Source: an uncultured Verrucomicrobiota bacterium (lineage in GTDB: Bacteria; Verrucomicrobiota; Verrucomicrobiia; Verrucomicrobiales; Verrucomicrobiaceae). Taken from it: a stretch of 38,482 bases of DNA. Positions within the stretch are counted from its first letter, which is position 1; each line of letters opens with the position of its first letter. Made by a program: the position numbers and the translations under genes. Where the stretch lies: NCBI GenBank assembly GCA_903848465.1, contig CAINGK010000148.1, positions 1-38,482 of the forward strand. The letters run 5' to 3'. Positions 16,907-25,399 of the stretch are shown here, piece after piece. The notes under the pieces were generated by a model, which was not told the origin of the DNA, did no database searches, and saw only the letters and a list, made by a program, of their open reading frames with translations.

Positions 16907-17024
16907 GGAGAAAAAATAGGGGTCCGCGATAGTAGGAGTGCGTCCCGAAGCGTCAAGGCGCATTCCCGCTGAAGGTGAGAATGCCGCGCTTGCCGTGCCC
17001 CCGAGGCTGCGGCATAGCGGACGA

Positions 17025-17696
17025 ATGCGAATTGATGTGGTGACACTGTTTCCCGAACTGGTCTCGGTGCCGATGGGCCTGAGCATGATGGGCCGTGCGC
17101 AGGAGAAGGGAATCCTGGACCTGCGGGTGCATGATCTGCGTGAGCAGGGACTGGGCAAGCACCGCCATGTGGATGACACCCCCTATGGCGGCGGGCAGGG
17201 GATGGTGATCCGCCCAGAGCCGGTGTTTGAAACGCTGGACCGCCTCGATACCCCGGAAGCGCGCATCATTTACCTTTCTCCTGCGGGAAAACGGTTTGAT
17301 CAGGCCTCGGCACGGCGGCTGTCGGCTGAGCCGCATTTGATCTTCCTCTCCGGCCATTATGAAGGCATCGACCACCGCATCATCGAGCACTGGGTGGATG
17401 AGGAGATCAGCCTGGGGGATTATGTGCTAACCAATGGAGCCATCGCCGCCGTGGTAGTGATGGATGCCATCGTGCGCCTACTGCCTGGTGTGCTAGGGGA
17501 TGAAATGAGCGCGGTGGAGGAGAGCTTTGGCGCTAGCGGCCTGCTGGAGGCACCGCAATACACCAAGCCGGCAGAATATCGGGGGCTCAAGGTGCCAGAC
17601 ATGCTACTGAGCGGGAATCACGCGAAGATCGCCGCATGGCGGGAGCAGCAGGCGCTGGAGCGCACGCGGGCGAATCGTCCCGATTTAATTGCATGA
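17025..17696 (+). CDS. trmD: tRNA (guanine-N1)-methyltransferase
   Basis: SPOUT-class methyltransferase making m1G37 in tRNAs that read codons starting with C, which guards against +1 frameshifting. Seen: [13 protein letters not shown] start, [28 protein letters not shown], the [13 protein letters not shown] strand, the trefoil-knot segments [10 protein letters not shown] and [30 protein letters not shown], and [25 protein letters not shown] at the C terminus. 223 aa, slightly short but complete. The ATG at 17025 is preferred over 16938, which adds unrelated residues. The usual partners (rpsP, rimM, rplS) are not here, so the operon has been broken up in this lineage. No good ribosome binding site. 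Confidence 0.97.
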   Translation: MRIDVVTLFPELVSVPMGLSMMGRAQEKGILDLRVHDLREQGLGKHRHVDDTPYGGGQGMVIRPEPVFETLDRLDTPEARIIYLSPAGKRFDQASARRLSAEPHLIFLSGHYEGIDHRIIEHWVDEEISLGDYVLTNGAIAAVVVMDAIVRLLPGVLGDEMSAVEESFGASGLLEAPQYTKPAEYRGLKVPDMLLSGNHAKIAAWREQQALERTRANRPDLIA

Positions 17697-17722
17697 GTTG
17701 CATTCGGTGATGACTTTTTCGT

Positions 17723-17752
17723 TTGACGATCCACCACGCTGCACGCTAAATA
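17723..17752 (+). promoter_or_regulatory. Candidate sigma-70 promoter for tRNA-Ser
   Basis: TTGACG (17723-17728), an 18-base spacer, then TAAATA (17747-17752), ending 37 bases before the tRNA. The -35 matches 5 of 6 consensus positions. Good placement for a tRNA promoter, but found by eye only. Confidence 0.5.
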
Positions 17753-17789
17753 AGCCTTCCGTTGACCGCAGGGTCGCGGTACAACTATT

Positions 17790-17880
17790 GGTGAGGTGGC
17801 TGAGTGGTCGAAAGCACATCTTTGCTAAAGATGCGTAGCCTTAACAGCTACCGAGGGTTCGAATCCCTCCCTCACCGCCA
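17790..17880 (+). tRNA. tRNA-Ser (anticodon GCU)
   Basis: A 91-base class II tRNA. The acceptor arms GGTGAGG (17790-17796) and CCTCACC (17870-17876) pair over 7 bp; the discriminator G and an encoded CCA follow (17877-17880). The anticodon stem CATCTT/AAGATG surrounds the loop TTGCTAA, giving anticodon GCU (serine, AGC/AGU codons). A long variable arm (GTAGCCTTAACAGCTAC) and a GGTTCGAATCC T-loop complete the class II form. A candidate promoter lies just upstream. Confidence 0.97.
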
Positions 17881-17960
17881 GTTTTTCGACCAGCCCAAGA
17901 GCAAGACCACCTCTCCAGCTTCGCTGCTGTTTATTGCCTGACTTGCTGTGTTCTCTGCCA

Positions 17961-18023
17961 GATTTGCTGACGAAAACCCCCAGGACTTTCACCGGGTGAA
18001 TCAAGTCCAGGGTTCGTCAGATC
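17961..18023. repeat. 63-base imperfect palindrome downstream of tRNA-Ser
   Basis: The arms CTGACGAA/TTCGTCAG form the base of a long stem. ACCC/GGGT and GGACTT/AAGTCC continue it with small bulges, and TTCAC/GTGAA closes the tip; GAT/ATC can extend the base. The whole 17881-18060 stretch otherwise shows no gene. It could be a palindromic mobile repeat, a structured RNA, or the terminator of a longer transcript; there is no T-run. Confidence 0.6.
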
Positions 18024-18075
18024 AAAACAGTGGCTCAGATGCCGAGATCGACCGCATCCATGCGCGCGCTCCCCT

Positions 18076-18518
18076 TTGAGCTCATGGACCTTTCAGCGCC
18101 GCTCCTCAGGTGACGACCAGCCCTACGGCTACACTCCTGCGCAGATTCGGCATGCCTACGGCTTCGACAAGATCACTGGCAACAGTTCAAGCCTAACCCT
18201 CGCCATCATTGATGCCTATGGCACAGTTACGCTGGCCAATGACCTGAAGGTTCCCTGTTTACATCTCCAACTATAACAGCACCACGGGCTGGATTCAGGT
18301 GAGCGGAACCAGTGCGGGTGCGAAGCAGGCCCTTATCAATGCCGCACGCAGCACGTCCATGAGCAGCACCGGCGGCCATCTTTACTCCACGGCCGCTAGC
18401 GCCTACACGGGCTTCTTTGACATCATCTCAGGCTCCAACGGCACCTACTTCTGCAACCCCAGCTTTGACAAGGTCACCGGCCTCGGCAGTCGTCCCTGCC
18501 ATGGCCACCGCGAAATAA
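18076..18518 (+). pseudogene. Remnant of an S53 (sedolisin/kumamolisin-like) serine peptidase
   Basis: Two out-of-frame pieces of one peptidase remain. The first (to about 18252) reads PYGYTPAQIRHAYGFDKI... LAIIDAYGTVTLANDL, the conserved start of the mature S53 domain. After a junction near 18253-18260 the next frame reads VYISNYNSTTGWIQVSGTSAGAKQALINAAR and FFDIISGSNGTYFCNP... KVTGLGS, the C-terminal part with the catalytic-Ser motif SGTSAG and the calcium-site ITSGSNG-like segment. The middle of the domain, including the catalytic Glu and Asp region, is deleted. A further indel near 18490 shifts the last residues (VVPAMATAK then TAA at 18516-18518). No plausible intact N-terminal signal is seen. 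Clearly non-functional. Confidence 0.8.
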
Positions 18519-18556
18519 ATCATGGGGGCATTTTTGCACCGTCATTCAGAGCGCGG

Positions 18557-20389
18557 CTACTTGACCGGCTGGGTTTTGAATATGTTGATCCCCGCAATCT
18601 GTAGCAGGGCATTGTTGGTGATGTAGAACACATCGGGATCGTTTTTGATCTGACCGAAATAGAATGCGGTCGTCGCATTGGGCTGCGTTGGGGAGAAGAG
18701 AATTTCGATTTCACGCACAGGTCCATCGGTGCGTCCAGGTTCTCCGAGGACGATCTGAATGGTGAGGAATGGAGTCTTCAAGGCCTGTAGGGCATCGCTG
18801 CGGTCGGCTGCCCAGTCCTGCACGGTGAAGCGCGCGAGATTGCCAGCGAGTTGATCTACTTTCACGCGGTCGATTTCATCGGTGACATCATGGCCGCCTT
18901 TGGAGGCTTTCCATTCAGCGGTGACCGAGTTGTAATCGAGTGTCACGGGCGCATGCGCTCCAAGTGCCACCGAGATCCTGCGTAGCGCAAACGTGGTGAA
19001 GCGCAGGGCACCTAATCCCTTCCACTTGATGCCGTCTGTTGGCAAGGAGGGCAGCAGGGATGCATCGATGCGATAAATAAAGGGTTCGGTTTCATACTTG
19101 GCGAAGAATTGAGTTTTGTCCGGATTATGACCAAACATGAGTTTCACTGGTTTTTCCCGCATTGGAGTCCAGGTGACCGTTTGGAAAGGATCATCCAGGC
19201 CAAAGGGGGCTAGGTCGGCAGCGGAATCTGCGGCGAACTGGAGGATTTCAAAGGTGTTGAGGGCGTTGAGGCAGCGTGAGACGCGATCACCATTGGCTGG
19301 GTCCCACTTGCCATGGCGTTGCAGATACCAGGATCCCCCTTCGTTACGCAGGTTGATCTCAGGATGGGTCTTGCTGGTGATGGTGATGAATTCGAGTCGT
19401 TCACCATCAGTCTGCGCCAGCAAATGATCCCGCAGCGCGTTGGGACTGACCCAGAGGTTGAGGAGATTTTTTGCGACTACAGTGAAGGCTGGTTTGCGAT
19501 AGGCAGTGGTGGCAGTGGTGACCGCCTGCTTTTCGTCAGCGGGTTTCTTCACCGTGAACTCGTAGGATTTGCCACGTGCTTTTGATTCGATGGTCACTTT
19601 GATTTCATCCGCATGAGCGGTTTGCGCCTCTTCTTTGGTGGCTGCCGTCACATCTTTGGCCTCAGTGATTTCGATGTTCAGAATGGCTGACAACAGCTCG
19701 GTGATGCGCTCCTTGCTGCCACGGGTTTTGAGCGGTTTATCCAGCAGCCAAGGCGCATGTTCGTTTTCGCGGCTGATGACAATCTGCCCGGAGGGTTGAT
19801 TTAAGGTGATGCTGGTGATGACCTCTGCCGGCAGCCGCAGCAGCTTGGGATCACGCCAAGAGGCGGCTGGAATTTGCAAGACTGCGGGCGCTTCACTTTT
19901 GGCGAGATACCAGGCAGTCTCACCGCGGGCGTCTGGGATGCCTATGTAAAGGCTGTTCTCGATGACCGCAGGCGCGCCGAACCAGCATTCATAAAGCGGG
20001 GCATCTCCGGCCAGCAAACGCACCTTGTAGCGTGGTTTGTCCAGGCCTGTTTTTTTCCACTCAGCCGCATCAAATTCCTCTTTGTGGATGCGCTCGATCC
20101 ATTCAAGTCCATGAAGGGTAAGAATGAGCGCGGCGACTTTCTGTGGATCTGCCAGATCGTCATAAGGCCGCTCGATCCGCCAGGCGGTGCCTTCACGCAC
20201 CAGGATGAGGGGAACATTTTCAGCCGTTAGCACTTCGATGCGAGTGACCTTTTCTTTTTCGAACCGGGTGGGGCCGCGCCTGACTTCTCGCTTATCCACT
20301 GCGGATGGGAAGTAACGTTCAATTCCGAGAATGACCGCGCTCATGGCGGCAACCATCAAGAACAAAATAAGGGTGGTGCGTGCACTCAT
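18557..20389 (-). CDS. DUF4340 membrane-anchored protein of the Gld-type ABC cluster
   Basis: 610-aa protein with one N-terminal membrane helix (TLILFLMVAAMSAVILGI) and a long exported beta-rich body. Repeated segments follow the DUF4340 style: VTRIEVLTAENVPLILVREGTAWRIERP, the YDDLADPQKVAALILTL helix, VITSITLNQPSGQIVISREN, FITITSKTHPEINLRNEGGSWYL, and WTPMREKPVKLMFG. The family is uncharacterised but is regularly encoded at the end of clusters with an ABC ATPase, an ABC-2 permease and a GldG-like protein, exactly as here (14 bases after the GldG-like stop). It probably forms a periplasmic part of that machine. A remnant peptidase gene lies convergently 38 bases beyond its stop. Confidence 0.87.
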   Translation of the reverse strand: MSARTTLILFLMVAAMSAVILGIERYFPSAVDKREVRRGPTRFEKEKVTRIEVLTAENVPLILVREGTAWRIERPYDDLADPQKVAALILTLHGLEWIERIHKEEFDAAEWKKTGLDKPRYKVRLLAGDAPLYECWFGAPAVIENSLYIGIPDARGETAWYLAKSEAPAVLQIPAASWRDPKLLRLPAEVITSITLNQPSGQIVISRENEHAPWLLDKPLKTRGSKERITELLSAILNIEITEAKDVTAATKEEAQTAHADEIKVTIESKARGKSYEFTVKKPADEKQAVTTATTAYRKPAFTVVAKNLLNLWVSPNALRDHLLAQTDGERLEFITITSKTHPEINLRNEGGSWYLQRHGKWDPANGDRVSRCLNALNTFEILQFAADSAADLAPFGLDDPFQTVTWTPMREKPVKLMFGHNPDKTQFFAKYETEPFIYRIDASLLPSLPTDGIKWKGLGALRFTTFALRRISVALGAHAPVTLDYNSVTAEWKASKGGHDVTDEIDRVKVDQLAGNLARFTVQDWAADRSDALQALKTPFLTIQIVLGEPGRTDGPVREIEILFSPTQPNATTAFYFGQIKNDPDVFYITNNALLQIAGINIFKTQPVK

Positions 20390-20403
20390 GCGTCAAAGTC
20401 GGT

Positions 20404-21906
20404 TCAAGCTGACCGTCGGCTGGCCCAGATCATGAATCCGAAGCCCAGAACAATACCCGGCAGGGTGATGGAGGTGACCCAGAAGATCAGCTCATGCTGT
20501 CTGCGTGAGAGTTGAATGCGGTAGGAGTGCTTGGACTTGGCAGGAATGCCGATGAAACTTTCACGGTTCATCAACCAGTTCAGTCCGGCGGCGGCAAAGT
20601 CACGGCTGACAGCGAGCATCGTCTGCTTGTCCAGCAGCGTGGAGTTGGATACGACCACCATGCGGGAACTGTCGGCACGCTGAGTTTCATCACCCAGTGC
20701 ACCGCGCTCGATGCTGGCGGCTACATAGATGGGCGGCAGCGTGTCTTCGGCATCAACAATGGGGAGTTCCTCCAGAAACTGCCGCTCTCCCCAGTAGCGT
20801 GGTGAGGCAAGGATGAGGGGCTGAATGCTGATGGATTTTTCCTTGAGCGTGGCGTTGTCCTGCTGCAGTTCCAAAGATTCTGACTGTCCCACCAGGGTGA
20901 TGGCAGAGGAGGTCAGATGGTGAATGAAAGGCACTTCCTTGGTGAATTCGCCCATCACGGAAAAATCTTTCTTGGGGCCGGTGCTCGTGCTTTCCGCCAC
21001 CAACACACGGTCACCACGAGGATGCACGCCATTGACGCTTAGAAAGGCGTTCAGCCGCGCGGCTTCACCGCCAGGGTCGAGCATGATGAAAATGCCCGCT
21101 CTTTTGGTCTGCCAGTAGTCATTGAGCATGACAACTTCACGTTCGGAGAGGTCATAACGTGCGCCTAGAATGAGCAGGCCGTCGGCATCTACGGGGATGC
21201 GATTGATTTCGGAGAGATTCACCTGCACGACTTCGAAGTTCTGCTGCCTGCCGAGATCAATGGTGGCGTTGTAGGCATCGCTCAGGGCCTCATCCGAACG
21301 GCTGCCCTTGCCGACGACATAATAAAAACGCCGCACGCGGCCTTCCACGACCGAGATGAGAGCTGAAGAGATGGCGTCTTCACCGCGAAATTCGATGATC
21401 TGCTTGTTGGTGCTGGTGCCCTTCTCCCGGACCACAAGTTCCTCTTCGGTGATGAAACGTTTGTTCACACCGCAACGAATCAGCACCCCGTTTTGTGCAA
21501 GCGAGAGGCCGGTGTCGGCCTTGAGCTGCTCGGCACGTTCGATGTCGCGCACGGGATCGATGGAGCGTACCTTGATGCGCTGCCTACCATGCAGATGGTA
21601 TTCCTCCAAAAGGGACTGTACCTCGCCATACACTTTGGAGTCACGCCCAAAGACAATGTAGATCTGTACATCACGCGACAGGCTATCGAGGTATTTCAGG
21701 GTGGCTGGGCTCAGTGTGTAGTCCTGGCTGGGGCTGAGATCCCAACGCCAGTAATGGTAGTAATTGAGGCGGTTGACCCCGGCAAACAGCGCCAGTGCTA
21801 GGAGGACCTGTAGGGCGACGTTCAAGCCGATGCCGTAGCGCTTCGGCATGGGCAGCGGCTGGACTACGGGGCTGGTAGGCGGGTTGTTCTGTGCGGAATC
21901 CGGCAT
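20404..21906 (-). CDS. GldG-like auxiliary protein of an ABC export system
   Basis: 500-aa protein of the ABC-type uncharacterised transport (GldG, PF09822) family. An N-terminal helix (VALQVLLALALFAGV) leads to the typical RWDLSPSQDYTLSPATLKYLDSL segment. DVQIYIVFGRDS, VQSLLEEYHLHGRQRIKVRSIDP and NGVLIRCGVNKRFITEEELV follow, as do an ALISVVEGRVRRFYYVVGKGS region, a GLLILGARYDLSEREV segment and a C-terminal membrane helix (ITLPGIVLGFGFMIW). In Bacteroidetes the GldA-GldF-GldG complex is needed for gliding motility; outside that phylum the role is unknown. It lies between the permease (18-base gap) and the DUF4340 gene, so the four genes form one operon. Confidence 0.9.
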   Translation of the reverse strand: MPDSAQNNPPTSPVVQPLPMPKRYGIGLNVALQVLLALALFAGVNRLNYYHYWRWDLSPSQDYTLSPATLKYLDSLSRDVQIYIVFGRDSKVYGEVQSLLEEYHLHGRQRIKVRSIDPVRDIERAEQLKADTGLSLAQNGVLIRCGVNKRFITEEELVVREKGTSTNKQIIEFRGEDAISSALISVVEGRVRRFYYVVGKGSRSDEALSDAYNATIDLGRQQNFEVVQVNLSEINRIPVDADGLLILGARYDLSEREVVMLNDYWQTKRAGIFIMLDPGGEAARLNAFLSVNGVHPRGDRVLVAESTSTGPKKDFSVMGEFTKEVPFIHHLTSSAITLVGQSESLELQQDNATLKEKSISIQPLILASPRYWGERQFLEELPIVDAEDTLPPIYVAASIERGALGDETQRADSSRMVVVSNSTLLDKQTMLAVSRDFAAAGLNWLMNRESFIGIPAKSKHSYRIQLSRRQHELIFWVTSITLPGIVLGFGFMIWASRRSA

Positions 21907-21924
21907 GGTGGTGGATCAGTCGGC

Positions 21925-22683
21925 TCACGGGCGCCAGCGGCGGAACTCGACCACGTGGTGGGTGAAGGAAAGGAACAGCAGCGACATGCTGAGGTAATAG
22001 ATGATGGGCCGGCTGTCGATGAGACCGGCGGTAAAGATGCGAATGTGCTCCGTGGCGGCGAAATAATTCACGATGTCCACAATGGTGTCGGAAATCTTGC
22101 GGCCCACGACCATGATGAATATGCCCAGTAGAAAGTGAAGCAGACTAATGGTGAAGGAGATGATGGCAGCGACTATTTGATTCGACGTCAGCGCCGAAGC
22201 AAAACAGCCAATGGCTAGATTAAACATGCCCATCACCACCAGGATGAGATACGCCCCCCCCATGGCTCCAGACGGCAGTTCCACCTGGCCAGCGGTAATC
22301 CAGTGAGCGAATTTGAAATTGATCAGGCTCGGCAGCCACAGCACGCAGTACACGATGACCGCAGCCAGATACTTGGAGCCGACTACCTGCCAGGCACGCA
22401 CAGGCGCGGTGAACAGCGTCTCCAGCGTCCCCATCTTTTTTTCCTCAGCAAACAGTCGCATGGTCAGCAGCGGGAAAATGAAAAAGTAGGACAGCCAGAA
22501 CCACAAGGCGTGGAAGGTCCAGCTCACAATGGAGCCTTCACTGGGCGCGTTTTCTAGCACAGACAGGGCGGCGCGGAAGGCGAAACCATTCAGCACCATC
22601 ACCAGTGCCAGCACCACGTAGGCCACAGGGGAGACAAAGAATGAATGCAGTTCCTTCTTGAGCAGAATCCAGAATATCCTCAT
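21925..22683 (-). CDS. ABC-2 type permease (GldF-like)
   Basis: 252-aa integral membrane protein with about six hydrophobic helices and the ABC-2 hallmark RIFWILLKKELHSFFVSPVAYVVLALV at the N terminus. Further hallmarks are FFIFPLLTMRLFAEEKKMGTLETLFTAPV and QVVGSKYLAAVIVY. This is the GldF/NosY-like class of transport domain. The ATG at 22683 is chosen because it overlaps the ATPase stop by four bases (ATGA coupling) and gives a standard N terminus; the longer frame would run deep into the ATPase gene. It pairs with the ATPase immediately upstream and the GldG-like protein immediately downstream. Confidence 0.93.
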   Translation of the reverse strand: MRIFWILLKKELHSFFVSPVAYVVLALVMVLNGFAFRAALSVLENAPSEGSIVSWTFHALWFWLSYFFIFPLLTMRLFAEEKKMGTLETLFTAPVRAWQVVGSKYLAAVIVYCVLWLPSLINFKFAHWITAGQVELPSGAMGGAYLILVVMGMFNLAIGCFASALTSNQIVAAIISFTISLLHFLLGIFIMVVGRKISDTIVDIVNYFAATEHIRIFTAGLIDSRPIIYYLSMSLLFLSFTHHVVEFRRWRP

Positions 22684-23645
22684 AGCACGTGGGTGGGAAT
22701 GTCGGTGGGAGTCCCGGCGTTCATGGAAAGTTCGACAAAGACATCCTCTAAGGTGGGGAGTTGGCGGTGCATCTCGCGGATGCGCCATTTTTGCTGCATG
22801 GCGAGTTCCATCACCTCATCCCGGATGTCGTGATCCGGTTCGACCCGCAGGGTGAAATGCCGCCAGGGGTGAACGAGCAGCGGCTCTTCCGTCGTCTTGC
22901 GCACAGCAGTAATGGCGGAGAGTTTTTCCGCCAGATTACCAATGCCGTCGATTTCCAAATGCAGCAGCGTGGTGGATCGCAGTTGTCGCGTCAGGTTCGC
23001 CGGCGTGTCATTGGCGCGGATGCGCCCCTGATGAATCATGATGACACGGTCACAGGTCTGCTCGACCTCGTGCAGGATGTGGGTGGAGAGCAGCACCGTG
23101 TGCTTGGACTTCAAATTGCGCAGCAAGTCGCGCACCTGGCGTATTTGCACGGGGTCCAAGCCGTTCGTGGGTTCGTCAAGAATGAGCAGCTTTGGCTTGT
23201 GTACCAGCGCATCCGCCAGCGCCACCCGCTGGCGGTAGCCTTTGGAGAGATTGCCGATCAAACGCTTTCTCATGTCGGTCACACCCGTGAGATCCATCAC
23301 TTCACCGATGCGGCGGCGCATGGTCAACCCAGAGAGTCCTTTCAACTCCGCCCGGAATCGTAGGTACTCTTTCACCCGCATGTCTGCGTAGAGCGGGGCA
23401 TTCTCCGGCATGTAGCCAACGGACTGGCGCACCTGGATCGACTGATGAAAGACATCAAATCCTCCCACATTTACCCGCCCGGAGGTAGCCGGCATGTAGC
23501 CGCTGAGGATGCGCATGGTGGTCGATTTGCCAGCCCCGTTCGGACCCAAAAATCCCACGATCTCCCCAGGTTCCACCTGGAAGGAGATATTGTTCACCGC
23601 AGTGCGTCCGGCATACTGCTTGGTGAGTTCCTGAACATCAATCAT
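22680..23645 (-). CDS. ABC transporter ATP-binding protein (GldA/NatA-like)
   Basis: 321-aa ATPase. Walker A GPNGAGKST is at residues 34-42, the Q-loop is in the VGYMPENAPLYADMRVKEYL stretch, and the signature LSKGYRQRVALADAL precedes Walker B LLILDEPTNGLDP; the H-loop is in LLSTHILHEVEQ. A C-terminal extension of about 90 residues, DUF4162-like in position, follows. It energises the permease encoded directly after it (ATGA overlap). A candidate promoter lies 46-75 bases upstream, making this the first gene of the four-gene export operon. The cargo is unknown; gliding machinery, surface polysaccharide or lipoprotein handling are possibilities by analogy. Confidence 0.95.
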   Translation of the reverse strand: MIDVQELTKQYAGRTAVNNISFQVEPGEIVGFLGPNGAGKSTTMRILSGYMPATSGRVNVGGFDVFHQSIQVRQSVGYMPENAPLYADMRVKEYLRFRAELKGLSGLTMRRRIGEVMDLTGVTDMRKRLIGNLSKGYRQRVALADALVHKPKLLILDEPTNGLDPVQIRQVRDLLRNLKSKHTVLLSTHILHEVEQTCDRVIMIHQGRIRANDTPANLTRQLRSTTLLHLEIDGIGNLAEKLSAITAVRKTTEEPLLVHPWRHFTLRVEPDHDIRDEVMELAMQQKWRIREMHRQLPTLEDVFVELSMNAGTPTDIPTHVL

Positions 23646-23690
23646 GACTGGGAGAGAGAGGGAAGGGGAGGGGACTGGGTTGAAAAGGTA

Positions 23691-23720
23691 AATTTAAGCC
23701 TATGCGCGCCTGAATGACAA
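23691..23720 (-). promoter_or_regulatory. Candidate promoter of the ABC export operon
   Basis: On the minus strand TTGTCA (23715-23720), an 18-base spacer and TAAATT (23691-23696) precede the ATPase start by 45 bases. A partly symmetric AATGC/GCATT element lies just upstream (about 23726-23736) and could be an operator. Found by eye; moderate match. Confidence 0.4.
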
Positions 23721-23797
23721 TTCGCAATGCGGCATTCGCAAAAATGAGGTTTAAGGCCACTCGTCTGAGCACGAAGGCTGGTGCCGCTCTCAACGGA

Positions 23798-25225
23798 CTA
23801 CTTACCCGCTTCGCGTGTACCAGCTCCTTTGGGTAGCTTCATGAGGCTGTCTCCCAGCTCAGCGCGAATGGCGGTGGCGTGCTTTTGCATGCTGGCCAAC
23901 TCGTCTGGGTTTTGTGTCGCCAGGTTTTTGGATTCGCTGATGTCGCCGTAGAGATCGTAGAGTTCAGGCTCGGTGATCTTCACCTCCTTGTAGCTGACCG
24001 GCTTGCCACTGGTGGCTTTGGGTAGCTCGGTGGGCAGGCTGCGGTAAGTGTGCGGGAGTTGCAGCTTCCACCGGCCATCCCCGCTGGTGATGGCCTGCAG
24101 TTGATTTTGCTCGTAGTAAAAGGCATAGAAATCATGCGGGTTTTTAGCGTCGGGTTCACCGGCGATAATGGGCCAGCAGTTGCGGCCGTCGATCGGATGA
24201 GCGGGGAGTTTCGCCTCAAGGACGTGGGCGATGCTGGGGAGCAGATCAATCGTCATGAGCATGGTGTCGGTGGTCGTGCCAGCGGGGATTTTCCCCGGCC
24301 ATTTCATGATGCATGCCACCCGCGTGCCGCCCTCCCAGCAGGTGCCCTTGCCTTCGCGCAGCGGTCCGGCGCTGCCCGCGTGCTCGCCGTAGCTGAGCCA
24401 GGGACCGTTGTCAGAAGTGAAGATGATCCAGGTGTTGTCTTCGAGTCCGTTCTTTTTCAATGTGTCCACGATCTGCCCCACGGACCAGTCCACCTCCATC
24501 ATGACGTCTGCAAACAAGCCTTTGCCGGACTTTCCCTTGAACTTGTCGCTCACAAACAGGGGCACATGCACCATGCTGTGGGCCAAATAGAGGAAGAACG
24601 GCTGGTCCTTGTGCTTTTCGATGAACTGCACCCCCCGTGCGGTGTAGTCCGTGGTGAGGCGGGTTTGATCCTCGGGTGTAACGTCGTCATCCACGACGCG
24701 GTCGTCTTCGATCATCGGCAGCTTGGGAAAGGTCCCTTTCTTGGCCTGTGGATGAAACGGCCACATATCATTCGAATAGGGGATGCCATAGTATTGGTCG
24801 AAGCCGTGTTTGAGCGGTAGAAACTGGGGCAGGGAACCCAGGTGCCATTTGCCTACGGCGGCGGTGGCATAGCCTTTTTGTTTCACCAGCTCGGCCAGCG
24901 TCATTTCATCTGCATTGATTCCGTGTTTGGCATTGGGGCCAAGGGCACCGTGAATCCCGAGCCGGTTCGGGTAGCAGCCCGTGAGTAGGGCGGTGCGTGA
25001 AGCGCTGCACACGGGCTGGGCGACGTGGAAATTCGTGAACTTGCGGCCCGCTGCGGCCAATTGATCAATGTTCGGCGTCTTGTAGCTCTGTGAACCAAAG
25101 CAGCCGACATCGGCATAACCCATGTCATCCATAAAAATAACAACGATATTCGGGCGTGGCGCGGATGAATATCCCATCAACGGGAAGAGGCTCAGGGCCA
25201 GAATTGCAGTCAGCAGGAAACGCAT
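23798..25225 (-). CDS. Exported Cys-type sulfatase (arylsulfatase A-like)
   Basis: 475-aa secreted sulfatase with signal peptide MRFLLTAILALSLFPLMGYSSA. The metal site lies in PNIVVIFMDDMGYADVG (Asp33, Asp34). The formylglycine-forming motif CSASR is at residues 73-77 (Cys73) followed by TALLTG, a Cys-type motif with Ala in place of the usual Pro. Further alignment points are AVGKWHLGSLPQFLPLKHGFDQYYGIPYSND, FLYLAHSMVHVPLF and FTSDNGPWLSYGEHAGSAGPLREGKGTCWEGGTRVACIMKWPG. The protein should remove sulfate esters from glycans in the periplasm or outside, after Cys73 is converted by an anaerobic or SUMF1-type maturase. It stands alone, 152 bases from the ABC operon and divergent from nusA. Confidence 0.95.
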   Translation of the reverse strand: MRFLLTAILALSLFPLMGYSSAPRPNIVVIFMDDMGYADVGCFGSQSYKTPNIDQLAAAGRKFTNFHVAQPVCSASRTALLTGCYPNRLGIHGALGPNAKHGINADEMTLAELVKQKGYATAAVGKWHLGSLPQFLPLKHGFDQYYGIPYSNDMWPFHPQAKKGTFPKLPMIEDDRVVDDDVTPEDQTRLTTDYTARGVQFIEKHKDQPFFLYLAHSMVHVPLFVSDKFKGKSGKGLFADVMMEVDWSVGQIVDTLKKNGLEDNTWIIFTSDNGPWLSYGEHAGSAGPLREGKGTCWEGGTRVACIMKWPGKIPAGTTTDTMLMTIDLLPSIAHVLEAKLPAHPIDGRNCWPIIAGEPDAKNPHDFYAFYYEQNQLQAITSGDGRWKLQLPHTYRSLPTELPKATSGKPVSYKEVKITEPELYDLYGDISESKNLATQNPDELASMQKHATAIRAELGDSLMKLPKGAGTREAGK

Positions 25226-25306
25226 GGTTGGAGTGGTTGTTGCGGGGTAATAGTCCCATCATGAAAAAGCCTGAGAAATCTGCGGAACTCCAGGCAATTT
25301 TTCTGC

Positions 25307-25334
25307 TTGCTGAATTCTGGCATGCCCGTATGAT
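25307..25334 (+). promoter_or_regulatory. Candidate nusA promoter
   Basis: TTGCTG (25307-25312), a 16-base spacer, then TATGAT (25329-25334), a 5-of-6 match to the -10 box. It would start transcription near 25341, giving a leader of about 83 bases before nusA that contains the hairpin at 25374-25399. By eye only. Confidence 0.45.
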
Positions 25335-25373
25335 CCGCGTCCTTCCCGGACAGAATTAGCGTTTTCACGGCGA

Positions 25374-25399
25374 GAGTGGGGCCTTCCCCGCTCTTTTTT
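25374..25399 (+). terminator. Intrinsic terminator/attenuator in the nusA leader
   Basis: GAGTGGGG, a 4-base loop CCTT, then CCCCGCTC form an 8-bp stem (one G-T wobble), directly followed by six T residues (25394-25399). This is a textbook Rho-independent terminator, yet it lies 24 bases before the nusA start and downstream of the best candidate promoter. A NusA-sensitive attenuator is therefore likely; the alternative is a terminator for transcripts arriving from upstream. Confidence 0.75.

Noticed and set aside
17790..18060. Integrative element at the tRNA-Ser gene
   Set aside because: No integrase, no duplicated tRNA 3' end (attachment-site repeat) and no phage genes were seen downstream.
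25156..25359. 67-codon plus-strand frame ending just before the nusA leader hairpin
   Set aside because: Its first third is antisense to the sulfatase signal peptide, its candidate start has no ribosome binding site, and the product resembles nothing. A leader peptide role was considered, but its stop lies upstream of the hairpin and its start precedes the promoter candidate.
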